A stretch of DNA of 7,872 nucleotides from Tannerella sp. (GCA_031260095.1 JAIRKN010000116.1:1-7872), one strand, 5' to 3'; shown: positions 1 through 7,264, counted from the stretch's first letter. The notes: a model not told the origin generated them from the letters alone. Translations and numbers: made by a program.

Positions 1-70
1 CAAGATCCATTGAACTGAAACCTTCCACATAAAAACGAAATATACGTACCGGCAACCATTCTCTCTTCAT
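1..70 (-). CDS. DUF4492-type small protein, N-terminal 23 residues only (runs off left edge)
   Basis: An ATG on the minus strand at 70-68 opens a frame reading MKREWLPVRIFRFYVEGFSS and then MDL, which leaves the window. The RIFxFYVEGFxxM pattern is what I remember as the N-terminus of DUF4492 proteins, roughly 70-80 residue proteins with one membrane segment that lie just before cydA (cytochrome bd oxidase subunit I) in Bacteroidetes. The start is the only ATG after an in-frame TGA a few codons upstream. The leader is AT-rich with at best a weak AAGAG-like purine stretch as ribosome site. A good Bacteroidetes promoter match lies about 95 bp upstream. By inference a cydAB operon should follow to the left, outside the window. 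The family assignment rests on 23 residues, so it is likely but not certain. Confidence 0.65.
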   Translation of the reverse strand, partial: MKREWLPVRIFRFYVEGFSSMDL

Positions 71-161
71 AAACGAATTTTTCTCTTGTTTAATTCATGA
101 TATATTTATATCCAAAACAAAATTACACTACATACAACTTTATAAATAGTATAATTTTTAG

Positions 162-192
162 CAAATGTATATAAAGTTTCATCCAAAAACAA
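162..192 (-). promoter_or_regulatory. Bacteroidetes sigma-type promoter for the leftward DUF4492/cyd unit
   Basis: On the minus strand there is TACATTTG (169-162), an exact match to the Bacteroidetes -7 consensus TAnnTTTG. It is preceded after 20 bp by TTG (192-190), which fits the -33 box and the known 19-21 bp spacing. Initiation would fall near 155, giving an AT-rich leader of about 85 nt before the ATG at 70. The call is from motif match only; in AT-rich DNA a chance match is possible. Confidence 0.5.
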
Positions 193-341
193 GCATTTCT
201 ATACTTTTTTTTTGAAAATATTATTTCGTGTCTTCTAATTTAAAGTAATATACACCCCTCGATTACTTTTCCGGGATTAAAAAGCAACTCAAATAAAAGC
301 TGTAATTTTTCGTTATAGAGCAAAATCCTCAATCCGATAAT

Positions 342-614
342 TTGTTAATTTCGGTGAAAGTAATTATCAATCACTTAATTCCAAAAAACGGGCGCGAAAG
401 CCGCACGTACACCGACACGCCCCTGACAGAAACAACCATCTTCGAACGGATGCCGGCAGACGCCGGCGCGTCTTTTTACATCATTCGGCAAAACAGCCGA
501 AAGACTCTCCACGCGAAAGCCGCCGGATGTCTTTTCTTCCGAACGTCGTCTTTTTCCGGCGGAACCACCTCAAAAGGCCGGAAAAACATGTGGGAAGATT
601 TTTTTTTCTCATGA
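342..614 (+). CDS. Doubtful 90-codon hypothetical ORF covering the GC-rich island
   Basis: A frame opens at TTG (342) and stops at TGA (612-614), giving 90 residues with no family I can name. The product is basic, with many Arg, Lys, Thr and Ser residues, has no signal peptide or membrane segment and shows no catalytic motif. In favour of coding: it stays open across a region that is GC-rich compared with its AT-rich surroundings. Against: the start is not ATG and lies in AT-rich DNA well before the GC shift, there is no clear ribosome site, several inverted repeats lie inside it, and the opposite strand has its own 37-codon ATG frame (589 to 476). It may equally be a structured RNA or a decayed element. 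Treat it as unproven. Confidence 0.25.
   Translation: MLISVKVIINHLIPKNGRESRTYTDTPLTETTIFERMPADAGASFYIIRQNSRKTLHAKAAGCLFFRTSSFSGGTTSKGRKNMWEDFFFS
393..523. repeat. 12-bp direct repeat pair CGCGAAAGCCGC in the GC-rich island
   Basis: CGCGAAAGCCGC occurs at 393-404 and again at 512-523, exact and in the same orientation, 119 bp apart. The second copy runs straight into the left arm of an inverted repeat. A 12-mer of this composition recurring in a window whose flanks are mostly A and T is unlikely to be chance, but its role is unknown. Confidence 0.6.
458..477 (+). terminator. Terminator-like hairpin inside the GC-rich island
   Basis: On the plus strand AGACGC (458-463) pairs perfectly with GCGTCT (468-473) around a CGGC loop, followed by more T residues up to 477. 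This is the form of a short intrinsic terminator, although its U-tract is brief. It would interrupt the candidate 90-codon frame, so either that frame is not a gene or the structure is coincidental. A competing pairing exists: GCCGGC at 452-457 with GCCGGC at 462-467. Confidence 0.3.
520..562. repeat. Perfect 8-bp inverted repeat with a 27-nt loop
   Basis: CCGCCGGA (520-527) and TCCGGCGG (555-562) are exact reverse complements separated by 27 nt of pyrimidine-rich sequence. A smaller hairpin, TTCGGC/GCCGAA (484-489 and 496-501), lies just upstream. Together with the hairpin at 458-477 these suggest that the island could fold as RNA. Confidence 0.55.
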
Positions 615-714
615 GATTGAAACAAACTCTTGAGAAAAAAATCAAAAAATCCTTTTTTTGAAAAAACTCTTGAGAAGTTGAATTAAACTCATGGGAGATA
701 AAAAAAACTCCTGC
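605..714. repeat. Phased series of about 20-bp AAACTCnTGnG-type repeats
   Basis: Units start at 605 (TTTCTCATGAGA), 624 (AAACTCTTGAGA), 664 (AAACTCTTGAGA), 685 (AAACTCATGGGA) and 705 (AAACTCCTGC). The 40-bp gap between 624 and 664 contains a worn AAATCC-like copy near 645. Spacings are therefore about 19, 20, 20, 21 and 20 bp. The first unit contains the perfect palindrome TCTCATGAGA (607-616), which overlaps the stop codon of the candidate frame upstream. A-rich linkers separate the units. Two helical turns per unit would fit a multi-site protein binding region, but decayed tandem repeats are an alternative. Confidence 0.55.
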
Positions 715-808
715 ATGTTTATTAGCAATTTCCGATTACCTTTTTTATATTCAATAATATTAATAACTTAATTCGTCACTCCTTAACAACACCTGTTCAG
801 ATAGTGGG

Positions 809-1405
<597 letters not shown>

Positions 1406-1426
1406 TCAAAAAAATAAAAAGAAGAT

Positions 1427-2348
1427 ATGAAATTACTGAATTTCACGACCATTTATCCTGATGAGGCAATCTGTAAAGCCAGGTTTAAGGAATATTGAGA
1501 CAAACTTGTCCCAAATGCGGATGCAGGGATCATTACTGGAAAAAAGACAAAGAAAACTATGAGTGTAAGTGCTGCAGTTATCGTCAGAGTTTGCGAGCCA
1601 ATACGGTGATGCATGGCAGCCAGTTACCTTTTCGTTATTGGTTTGCAGCGATACATTTGCTAACCTCGACGAAGAAAAGTTTTTAGGCAAAAGAACTTCA
1701 GTGTTAGCTGGGTCACAACACCTATAACCCTGTATGGGCAATGCTTCACAAGTTGCGTCAGGCAATGAGCAATCGCGATGCCCGCTATCAACTTTCGGGA
1801 GTTGTGGAGTTGGACGAAGGTTTTTTTTCTACGGAAAAGGATTAAGAAGATAAAAATCAACCATTTAAGCGAGGGCTCGGCAGTCAAAAAAAAGAGTAAA
1901 GTGCCGGTTATGGCGGAAAGTGTTCAGGGAGAAGGAGGCGCAATGACCCAAAGAGACAAATCACGCAAAGCAGGACATATAAAAATGTTTGTCATAGCGG
2001 ACTTGAAATCGGTAACGATAGACATAAAAATAGCAGATAACATAGACATACAGGTTGTTATAGACTCGGATAATTCTACTTCATATACTAATATCGGCAG
2101 TTTAGTAAAAGAACATCGTCCTAAAGTTATTCCGAAAAATGGAACAGCAAAATTGTTGCTGTGGGTACACATAGCCATTAGTAATGCCAGGCGTATGCTG
2201 TTAGATATATTCTACTGAATATCGGCAGAATTACCTCCATTAATTTTGTTATAAGTTCAACCGCAGGTATTTTGGTGAACAACTCTTTGACAGGTTTTTA
2301 TTAGTTGCTGTTTCCTACAAAAACCAGTTTAGTTGTAACATTAAGTAA
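1427..2348 (+). pseudogene. IS1595/ISXO2-type transposase, decayed by frameshifts and stops
   Basis: Read across frames, this covers a whole IS1595-family transposase of about 300 residues. The ATG at 1427 gives 23 codons to a TGA (1496-1498). The frame then shifts to a zinc ribbon (TCPKCG...ECKCC, from about 1504) followed by VMHGSQLPFRYWF. TAG stops occur at 1684-1686 and 1705-1707 and a TAA at 1843-1845. One extra A in the run of eight A at 1886-1893 shifts the frame again. The DDE-like core is visible as VELDEGFF (Asp codon 1813-1815), VVIDSDNST (Asp codon 2063-2065) and HIAISNA (Asn codon 2183-2185). A third shift near 2210 leads into the C-terminus FNRRYFGEQLFD, with a further TAA at 2241-2243 and the natural stop at 2346-2348. 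Three frame changes and five internal stops make this a clear pseudogene. Confidence 0.85.
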
Positions 2349-2894
2349 TCATATAATTTTATCTTCCGTGATAATCATTGTCATTTTTTTATCCCGCTCG
2401 TTTGTCGGTATGTGATCTTTTAATTGGAATCCGAAGCATAGACCTATGATCGTTTTTTCCGTTTCAGATAAAAACCGGTCATAATATCCCTTGCCGCGTC
2501 CCATGCGGTTGCGGTTATGATCGAATGCCACTCCCGGTACGATGAAGAGATCTATATCGTCTGTTGTTAATGTTTCGGACGGCACGGGTTCCCGTACGCC
2601 GAAAACTCCCGCCCTCATGTTTTCTTTTCCGGTATACGTATAAAACAGCAGATCTCTACCGGAAACGGCAGGCAGCGCTATTTTCTTTTTCCAACGCCAT
2701 TCTTCGATCAGTGAAACGGTTTCTACTTCGCCTTTTATGGAGTGGTACAATGCGATACGGTTTGCCTTTTGGAAAGCTTCCGTTTGGATCAAGCGGCGGC
2801 ATATCTTTTGCGAAAGATATGCCGCCGCCTCATCAGACAGGGATTCTTTAAACTTATTTATTTCTTTCCTGACACATTCTTTATCATTGATCAT
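2349..2894 (-). CDS. 5-formyltetrahydrofolate cyclo-ligase
   Basis: This 181-residue cytosolic enzyme (EC 6.3.3.2, also called 5,10-methenyltetrahydrofolate synthetase; YgfA/Fau in E. coli) uses ATP to convert 5-formyl-THF to 5,10-methenyl-THF, returning a stable folate side product to the one-carbon pool. Diagnostic sequence: an N-terminal Arg/Lys-rich helix region (9-35), VPGVAFD (119-125) and the family signature NRMGRGKGYYDRFL (129-142). The length is normal for the family. The ATG at 2894 overlaps the end of the upstream protease gene by 11 bp, indicating translational coupling as the last gene of a three-gene leftward operon. Its TGA (2351-2349) directly abuts the last codon of the convergent IS1595-type relic, and no terminator is visible between them. 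The last few residues (EDKII) could therefore have been altered by that junction, though the enzyme core is intact. Confidence 0.93.
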   Translation of the reverse strand: MINDKECVRKEINKFKESLSDEAAAYLSQKICRRLIQTEAFQKANRIALYHSIKGEVETVSLIEEWRWKKKIALPAVSGRDLLFYTYTGKENMRAGVFGVREPVPSETLTTDDIDLFIVPGVAFDHNRNRMGRGKGYYDRFLSETEKTIIGLCFGFQLKDHIPTNERDKKMTMIITEDKII

Positions 2895-4557
2895 ACGATT
2901 TCAATATAAAATGGTCTTCTTTATTTGCATCGTATAACGCTGAGATTTCAGGTTTCCACTTCCCTTCGTTTATTACTTCAATAGCTTTTTGCAGTGTAGC
3001 GTCATCCCGCAGGAATATGGGATAGAAGCCTTCATAATCGAAGAAATTGCGGACGATGTAGGCATATAGTTGAGTTTCTATCAGTTCTCTGGAGATATTC
3101 ATCAATGTCGGACGTTTCTTTATTCCTTTTGATGCGGCATAATCCGCAAACTCATATAATAACGGCTGCTGTTGCAGATATTCATAGAGATCCTGATAAT
3201 TGTCGAATGATTTCAGTTTATCATGGTTTTCGTCCGAGTATACGAGCGAGAACTGGTATAAAACGCCTGTATTTATAATATTTGAGTAATAGGACGTAAC
3301 ACCTGTTGTATCGCGTGGGATGAATATGTCGGGCATCACGCCGCCGCCGCCGAAGACAGAGCGTCCGCCGAGTGTTTTAAATTCGAGTGAATCGATCATT
3401 TTGATACTGTCGGCCGAGTAAAACTCTCCATGTATAAAGCGGTTATATATGTCGTGACTGTATTCTTCGGATTTGCCCAGTTCGTACTCTTTCTGGATAC
3501 AACGCCCGGAAGGAGTATAATAACGCGCTACGGTGAGTAATAGCTCCGACCGGTCGCTCAGATCGAGTTTTGTCTGTACAAGACCTTTCCCGTAGGAACG
3601 TCTTCCGATAATGAGGCCGCGGTCATTGTCCTGGATCGCGCCGGAAAATATTTCGCTGGCGGATCCGGACAATTCGTTGATAAGTACAACGACAGGAGCG
3701 TCCTGACTGGAGCCTTTTCCGTTTGAATAACTTTCCATACGGGGATACGAACGTCCCTCCATATAAACAATCAAACGCCCTTTCGGTAAAAACTCATTGA
3801 TAACATTGATCGCCGATTCCATATAACCTCCCGGATTATCACGCAGGTCAATGATAAATCCGGTCAGCCCCTGTTGCTTAAGTTTTGCCATTGCCGTGAG
3901 AAAATCCTTGTAAGTAGATCTTGAAAACTTACTTATTTTAATATATCCGATATGGTCATTCACCTTGTAAGACACGTCTACGGAGTTATTCGGGATATCC
4001 CCGCGTGTAAGTTCGAACTCGGCCAGTTCTTCCGCATTTCCGCGTTGTATTCCGAGTCTGACTTTGCTATCCTTCGGCCCGCGTAGCATCCGCATAACTT
4101 TTGTTGTCCCGATATTACGTCCGGCAACCGTAGAATCATTCACCGTTATAATACGGTCGAAGGGCATCAATCCTGCTTTCTCGGCAGGCCCGCCGGATAT
4201 GATGCTAATGACAAGGATAGTATCAAATTGCATATTAAACTGTATGCCGATACCGCTAAATGAAGCTTCGAGATCTTCATTCGCTGCTTCAACGTCCGAC
4301 GCGGGTATGTAGGACGAATGTGGATCCAGTTCGCTGATGATTTTATCAATAGCGCTTTCGGTCAGATAGTGGATATCGACCGTATCGACATAATTTTGAC
4401 TGATAACATCAAGCGCTTCGTTGATCTTCTGTTGTCCTGAACGCAATACGTTAAATTGCGGTCCCATGATACGATAATATTTGCCCGTGTAGAAGCCGAG
4501 TATCAGACTAACGACGATCAGTAGTATCATCCATATAAAGTACCTCTTTCTGCCCAT
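2884..4557 (-). CDS. S41 family C-terminal processing peptidase (Ctp/Prc type) with PDZ domain
   Basis: This 557-residue envelope serine protease has a short basic N-terminus, then a hydrophobic segment (about 7-23) that likely anchors it in the inner membrane with the rest in the periplasm. A PDZ domain spans roughly 95-175 (GIGIQF, then GPAEKAGLMPFDRI). The S41 core follows, with IIDLRDNPGG (235-244). The catalytic dyad is Ser299 in SGSASEIF and Lys324 in SYGKG, 25 residues apart as in E. coli Prc, with the supporting Gln at 328. A C-terminal extension of about 150 residues (from about 405) is outside the core and is of the kind seen in Bacteroidetes homologues. Relatives cleave or degrade proteins from the C-terminus; the substrates here are unknown. 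It starts 14 bp after the deaminase stop and overlaps the cyclo-ligase start by 11 bp, so the three are co-transcribed. No Shine-Dalgarno is seen before the ATG. Confidence 0.93.
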   Translation of the reverse strand: MGRKRYFIWMILLIVVSLILGFYTGKYYRIMGPQFNVLRSGQQKINEALDVISQNYVDTVDIHYLTESAIDKIISELDPHSSYIPASDVEAANEDLEASFSGIGIQFNMQFDTILVISIISGGPAEKAGLMPFDRIITVNDSTVAGRNIGTTKVMRMLRGPKDSKVRLGIQRGNAEELAEFELTRGDIPNNSVDVSYKVNDHIGYIKISKFSRSTYKDFLTAMAKLKQQGLTGFIIDLRDNPGGYMESAINVINEFLPKGRLIVYMEGRSYPRMESYSNGKGSSQDAPVVVLINELSGSASEIFSGAIQDNDRGLIIGRRSYGKGLVQTKLDLSDRSELLLTVARYYTPSGRCIQKEYELGKSEEYSHDIYNRFIHGEFYSADSIKMIDSLEFKTLGGRSVFGGGGVMPDIFIPRDTTGVTSYYSNIINTGVLYQFSLVYSDENHDKLKSFDNYQDLYEYLQQQPLLYEFADYAASKGIKKRPTLMNISRELIETQLYAYIVRNFFDYEGFYPIFLRDDATLQKAIEVINEGKWKPEISALYDANKEDHFILKSYDQ

Positions 4558-4571
4558 TTTTATTTTAGTAT

Positions 4572-5006
4572 TTATGTTATTATTTCTATAAGATTTACGG
4601 TGATTCCTGCACGTCTGAGAAGATCAATGCCTTCTTCCGTATGATATTTTTCAGAAAAAACGACCCGTTTTATACCTGCCTGTATAATCAGTTTTGCACA
4701 TTCAATGCAGGGGGAAGCGGTGATATAGATCGTTGCTCCGGTACTGTTATTATTCGACGCCGCCACTTTCGTAATTGCATTCGCTTCGGCGTGCAGTACA
4801 TACGGTTTCGTTGCATAGTTCTCATCCTCGCATATATTTTCAAAGCCGGCCGGCGTCCCGTTATATCCGTCGGAAATAATCATTTGGTTTTTTACGATCA
4901 ATGCTCCTACCTGTCGTCTTTTGCAATATGAATTTTCAGCCCATATCTTGGCCATTCTCAAATATCTTTTATCTACTTCCAATTGTTTTCTTTCCTTATC
5001 CGTCAT
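4572..5006 (-). CDS. Deoxycytidylate (dCMP) deaminase family protein
   Basis: This 144-residue cytosolic zinc enzyme belongs to the cytidine/deoxycytidylate deaminase fold (ComE/dCMP deaminase branch, EC 3.5.4.12). It would convert dCMP to dUMP, the substrate of thymidylate synthase. Zinc and catalytic residues are visible: His72-Ala-Glu74 in LHAEANAI and Cys100/Cys103 in SPCIECAK. GYNGTPAGFENIC (47-59) is the substrate-side motif typical of dCMP deaminases rather than tRNA or guanine deaminases. The length matches the short bacterial forms that lack a large regulatory insert. It is the first gene of the operon with the S41 protease and the folate cyclo-ligase. A promoter-like TACTTTTG lies about 50 bp upstream. 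Pairing with a folate enzyme fits a thymidylate/one-carbon link, but the protease between them shows the grouping is not purely metabolic. Confidence 0.92.
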   Translation of the reverse strand: MTDKERKQLEVDKRYLRMAKIWAENSYCKRRQVGALIVKNQMIISDGYNGTPAGFENICEDENYATKPYVLHAEANAITKVAASNNNSTGATIYITASPCIECAKLIIQAGIKRVVFSEKYHTEEGIDLLRRAGITVNLIEIIT

Positions 5007-5055
5007 AATTTGCGATTCAAATAATATTTTTTCCCGGCGTTTTGAATCCGAAGGG

Positions 5056-5063
5056 CAAAAGTA
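5056..5063 (-). promoter_or_regulatory. -7 promoter box for the deaminase-protease-cyclo-ligase operon
   Basis: On the minus strand TACTTTTG matches the Bacteroidetes -7 consensus TAnnTTTG exactly and is followed by CCCTTCGG. Transcription would start near 5048, leaving a leader of about 40 nt before the ATG at 5006. The expected -33 TTTG is not evident 19-21 bp upstream, where the sequence reads ACGG in a T-rich context, so the site is only half supported. It lies in the 103-bp gap between this operon and the M3 peptidase gene. Confidence 0.45.
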
Positions 5064-5109
5064 CTAAAAAAAGGAGAAATGGCCGTATAAAAAAATAAAA
5101 AATAGCTCA

Positions 5110-7227
5110 TTATCTTTTCATCAGGTTTGAGGCGAGTCCGTTTCGTTGAAGTAGCGCTTCGATAGTTGGCTGCTGACAGCGAAACCGGATATACAACCGG
5201 TTCGGGTCGTCGGTATCGCCTTTACTGAGGATATTATCGTAAAAGGACGTTGCTACGGCTTTGCTGAATATGCCGGCCTCTTCGAACGCGGCAAAAGCAT
5301 CCGCTTCGAGCACTTCCGCCCATTTATATCCATAATATCCGGCCGCATAATCTTCGCCGGAGAAGATATGTCCGAAAGAAGTGCTTAACAGCGTATTCGG
5401 CACGTCAGGTAATACAACGGCGGGCGCGCACGCTTTTCTTTCAAACTCCTCAAAATCTTCATCAAACGGCTCCGTGATCGTGTGCCATGCCATATCTAAC
5501 AAGCTGAGGCTAACTTGCCGGCAACATCTGTATCCGATATTGAAATTAGTTGCGTCGACCAGCTTTTGCACGATGTAAGACGGTATTTTCTCGCCGGTTT
5601 CGTAATGTACGGCAAACTGATCCAGAAACTCTTTTTCTTTCAACCAGTTTTCCATTAGTTGCGAGGGTAACTCTACGAAATCCGGCTTGACGTTTGTACC
5701 TGACAGGCTTTCATACATACATTTGCTGGATATGCCATGAAGCGCGTGTCCAAACTCATGCAGCAAGGTTTCCACTTCCGAATAGGTCAGCAGGGAGAGT
5801 TTTGACGCGGTCGGCCGTGCAAAATTCATGACGATCGCTACATGCGGACGATGATCTTTTTCTTTTTCGTCGACGTACTGTTCCTGAAAACTGTTCATCC
5901 ACGCGCCCGACATTTTACCCGGACGTTGTAGAAAGTCGGTATACAGTACGGCCATATAATTCCCTTTCCGGTCAAACACTTCATACGCTTTCACGTCTGC
6001 ATTATATACCGGTATTTTTTTATTTTCCCGGAAGGTCAATCCATAAAGTTTCGTCGCAAGATTAAACATACCTTGTCTCACCCGTTCGAGTTCAAAATAC
6101 GGACGTGTCATCTCATCATTCATTTTAAAATAACGGCTTTTTACTTTTTCCGAGTGATACGTCCAGTCCCAGGGCATTACGGTGAACTCGTCCGCGTTTT
6201 CGGTTCCTAAGGCGAAGCCCTGAATCGTATTATATTCGTTTACGGCAAGCGATTTATAATTATCAAGAAGATTTTGAAGCAGCTTCGTTACATTCTCCTC
6301 ATTCTTCGCCATGCGGTCTTTAAGTACGTATGCGGCATAATGCTTAAAGCCCATCATCCGTGCGATTTCCAGTCTTATATTAACGATTTTGCGGACGATT
6401 TCCTTATTATCATATTCATTATTATTATTTCCCACATTCATCTTGGCCCGGTACATTTTCTCTCGCAGATCCCGGTTCTCGGCATATTTCATAAATGGGA
6501 CATAACTCAGTTCCGAAAGCGTAAAGAGCCACCCTTCCATCTCCCGGTTTTTAGCCTCCGTTGCTGCGGCTTCCGCCACCTCTTCCGGAATGCCGGCCAT
6601 ATCTTTCTTGTCGGTTATGGACAATTCATAACAGTTTTCGTCTTTCAGTACATTATGATTAAATTTCAGTTCCAACAGATCCAGTTCTATACTCAGTTCG
6701 CGGTATCTATCCTTATTTTCGGGAGACAGATTGGCCCCCTTATCAAAAAAAGTATTATATGTTTTCTGTAACAGACGCGAATCTTCGGTCGAAAGATTCA
6801 GGATTTTGCGCCTTTCGTAGACGGTTTTCACACGCGCAAACAGCGTGTCGTTGAGGTAAATATTATGCCGGCAGACCGACATCTGCGGCGATATGGTTTG
6901 AGCTATTTCGAGTAGCTCATCGTCATTCTCCGTATCAAGCAACCCATAAAAAATGCTGGAAACCCGTTCCAGCAGGGAGCCGCTTCTTTCGATTGCGATG
7001 ATCGTGTTTTCCAGAGTAGGAGGAGCCGGATTGCGGATGATCGCTTTTACCTCTTCGTTCAACTGCTTACAACTTTCGTCGAACGCAGGAATAAAGTGTT
7101 CATTTTTTATTTTATTAAAAGGGATCGTTTCATGTGGAGTCTTGAATCTGCTTGTCAGAGGATTCGCTGCCTCTGTTACGGGAGCAGACAGGGATAAAAA
7201 TAAGAGAAATAAATATACACGTTTCAT
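5110..7227 (-). CDS. dcp: M3 family zinc metallopeptidase, peptidyl-dipeptidase Dcp-like, secreted
   Basis: This 705-residue protein is a thimet-type (M3) oligopeptidase close to peptidyl-dipeptidase Dcp (EC 3.4.15.5), which removes C-terminal dipeptides from peptides. The zinc site is complete: His490-Glu491-Phe-Gly-His494, with the third ligand Glu519 in FVELPSQLMENW. The C-terminal FGHIFSGEDYAAGYYGYKWAEVLEAD signature, split here as FGHIF then DYAAGYYGYKWAEVL, is also typical. The N-terminus carries a signal peptide with basic residues at 2-3, a Leu/Phe-rich core at 4-14 and probable cleavage after Ala20. No lipobox Cys is present, so the mature enzyme should be periplasmic, unlike the cytosolic E. 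coli Dcp. Length is normal for Dcp plus a signal peptide. It is separated by a terminator from the gene upstream and by 103 bp from the operon downstream, so it is probably transcribed alone. Oligopeptidase A type is the less likely alternative. Confidence 0.93.
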   Translation of the reverse strand: MKRVYLFLLFLSLSAPVTEAANPLTSRFKTPHETIPFNKIKNEHFIPAFDESCKQLNEEVKAIIRNPAPPTLENTIIAIERSGSLLERVSSIFYGLLDTENDDELLEIAQTISPQMSVCRHNIYLNDTLFARVKTVYERRKILNLSTEDSRLLQKTYNTFFDKGANLSPENKDRYRELSIELDLLELKFNHNVLKDENCYELSITDKKDMAGIPEEVAEAAATEAKNREMEGWLFTLSELSYVPFMKYAENRDLREKMYRAKMNVGNNNNEYDNKEIVRKIVNIRLEIARMMGFKHYAAYVLKDRMAKNEENVTKLLQNLLDNYKSLAVNEYNTIQGFALGTENADEFTVMPWDWTYHSEKVKSRYFKMNDEMTRPYFELERVRQGMFNLATKLYGLTFRENKKIPVYNADVKAYEVFDRKGNYMAVLYTDFLQRPGKMSGAWMNSFQEQYVDEKEKDHRPHVAIVMNFARPTASKLSLLTYSEVETLLHEFGHALHGISSKCMYESLSGTNVKPDFVELPSQLMENWLKEKEFLDQFAVHYETGEKIPSYIVQKLVDATNFNIGYRCCRQVSLSLLDMAWHTITEPFDEDFEEFERKACAPAVVLPDVPNTLLSTSFGHIFSGEDYAAGYYGYKWAEVLEADAFAAFEEAGIFSKAVATSFYDNILSKGDTDDPNRLYIRFRCQQPTIEALLQRNGLASNLMKR

Positions 7228-7264
7228 ATTAATTTTTTTTAGTTTGAGGATATAAATAGAATAA

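Larger units (their letters stand above)
71..808. other. Gene-poor stretch: AT-rich spacer around a GC-rich island and a short-repeat series
   Basis: No secure gene lies here. Positions 71-389 are extremely AT-rich and contain the leftward promoter match at 162-192; a weak plus-strand promoter-like pair (TTTG at 211-214, TAATTTAA at 236-243) could drive the island but is unconvincing. Positions about 390-600 switch abruptly to GC-rich sequence with hairpins and ambiguous reading frames. Positions 605-714 hold a phased series of AAACTC-like repeats. Positions 715-808 return to plain AT-rich sequence in which I recognise neither a gene nor the terminal inverted repeat expected beside the IS5-type relic. 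Confidence 0.7.

Noticed and set aside
605..714. CRISPR array
   Set aside because: Units are about 11 bp with 8-10 bp A-rich linkers; there are no long conserved repeats, no unique spacers and no cas genes nearby.
1433..2178. Minus-strand frames of 110, 75 and 84 codons across the IS1595-type relic
   Set aside because: Antisense shadows of a decayed plus-strand transposase whose zinc ribbon and DDE-like motifs are readable.
2293..2325. GGTTTTT/AAAAACC inverted repeat as a possible terminator of the operon
   Set aside because: The 7-bp stem has a 19-nt loop, lies within transposase coding sequence and lacks a following T-run on the minus strand.
5018..5059. TTTG (5059-5056) plus TATTATTTG (5026-5018) as a full promoter for the deaminase
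   Set aside because: The gap is 29 bp, well outside the 19-21 bp spacing; TACTTTTG at 5063-5056 is the better -7 match.
6274..6771. 165-codon plus-strand frame inside the M3 peptidase gene
   Set aside because: The sense frame on the other strand is a complete peptidase; the antisense product is rich in His, Phe and Ile as expected of a shadow.
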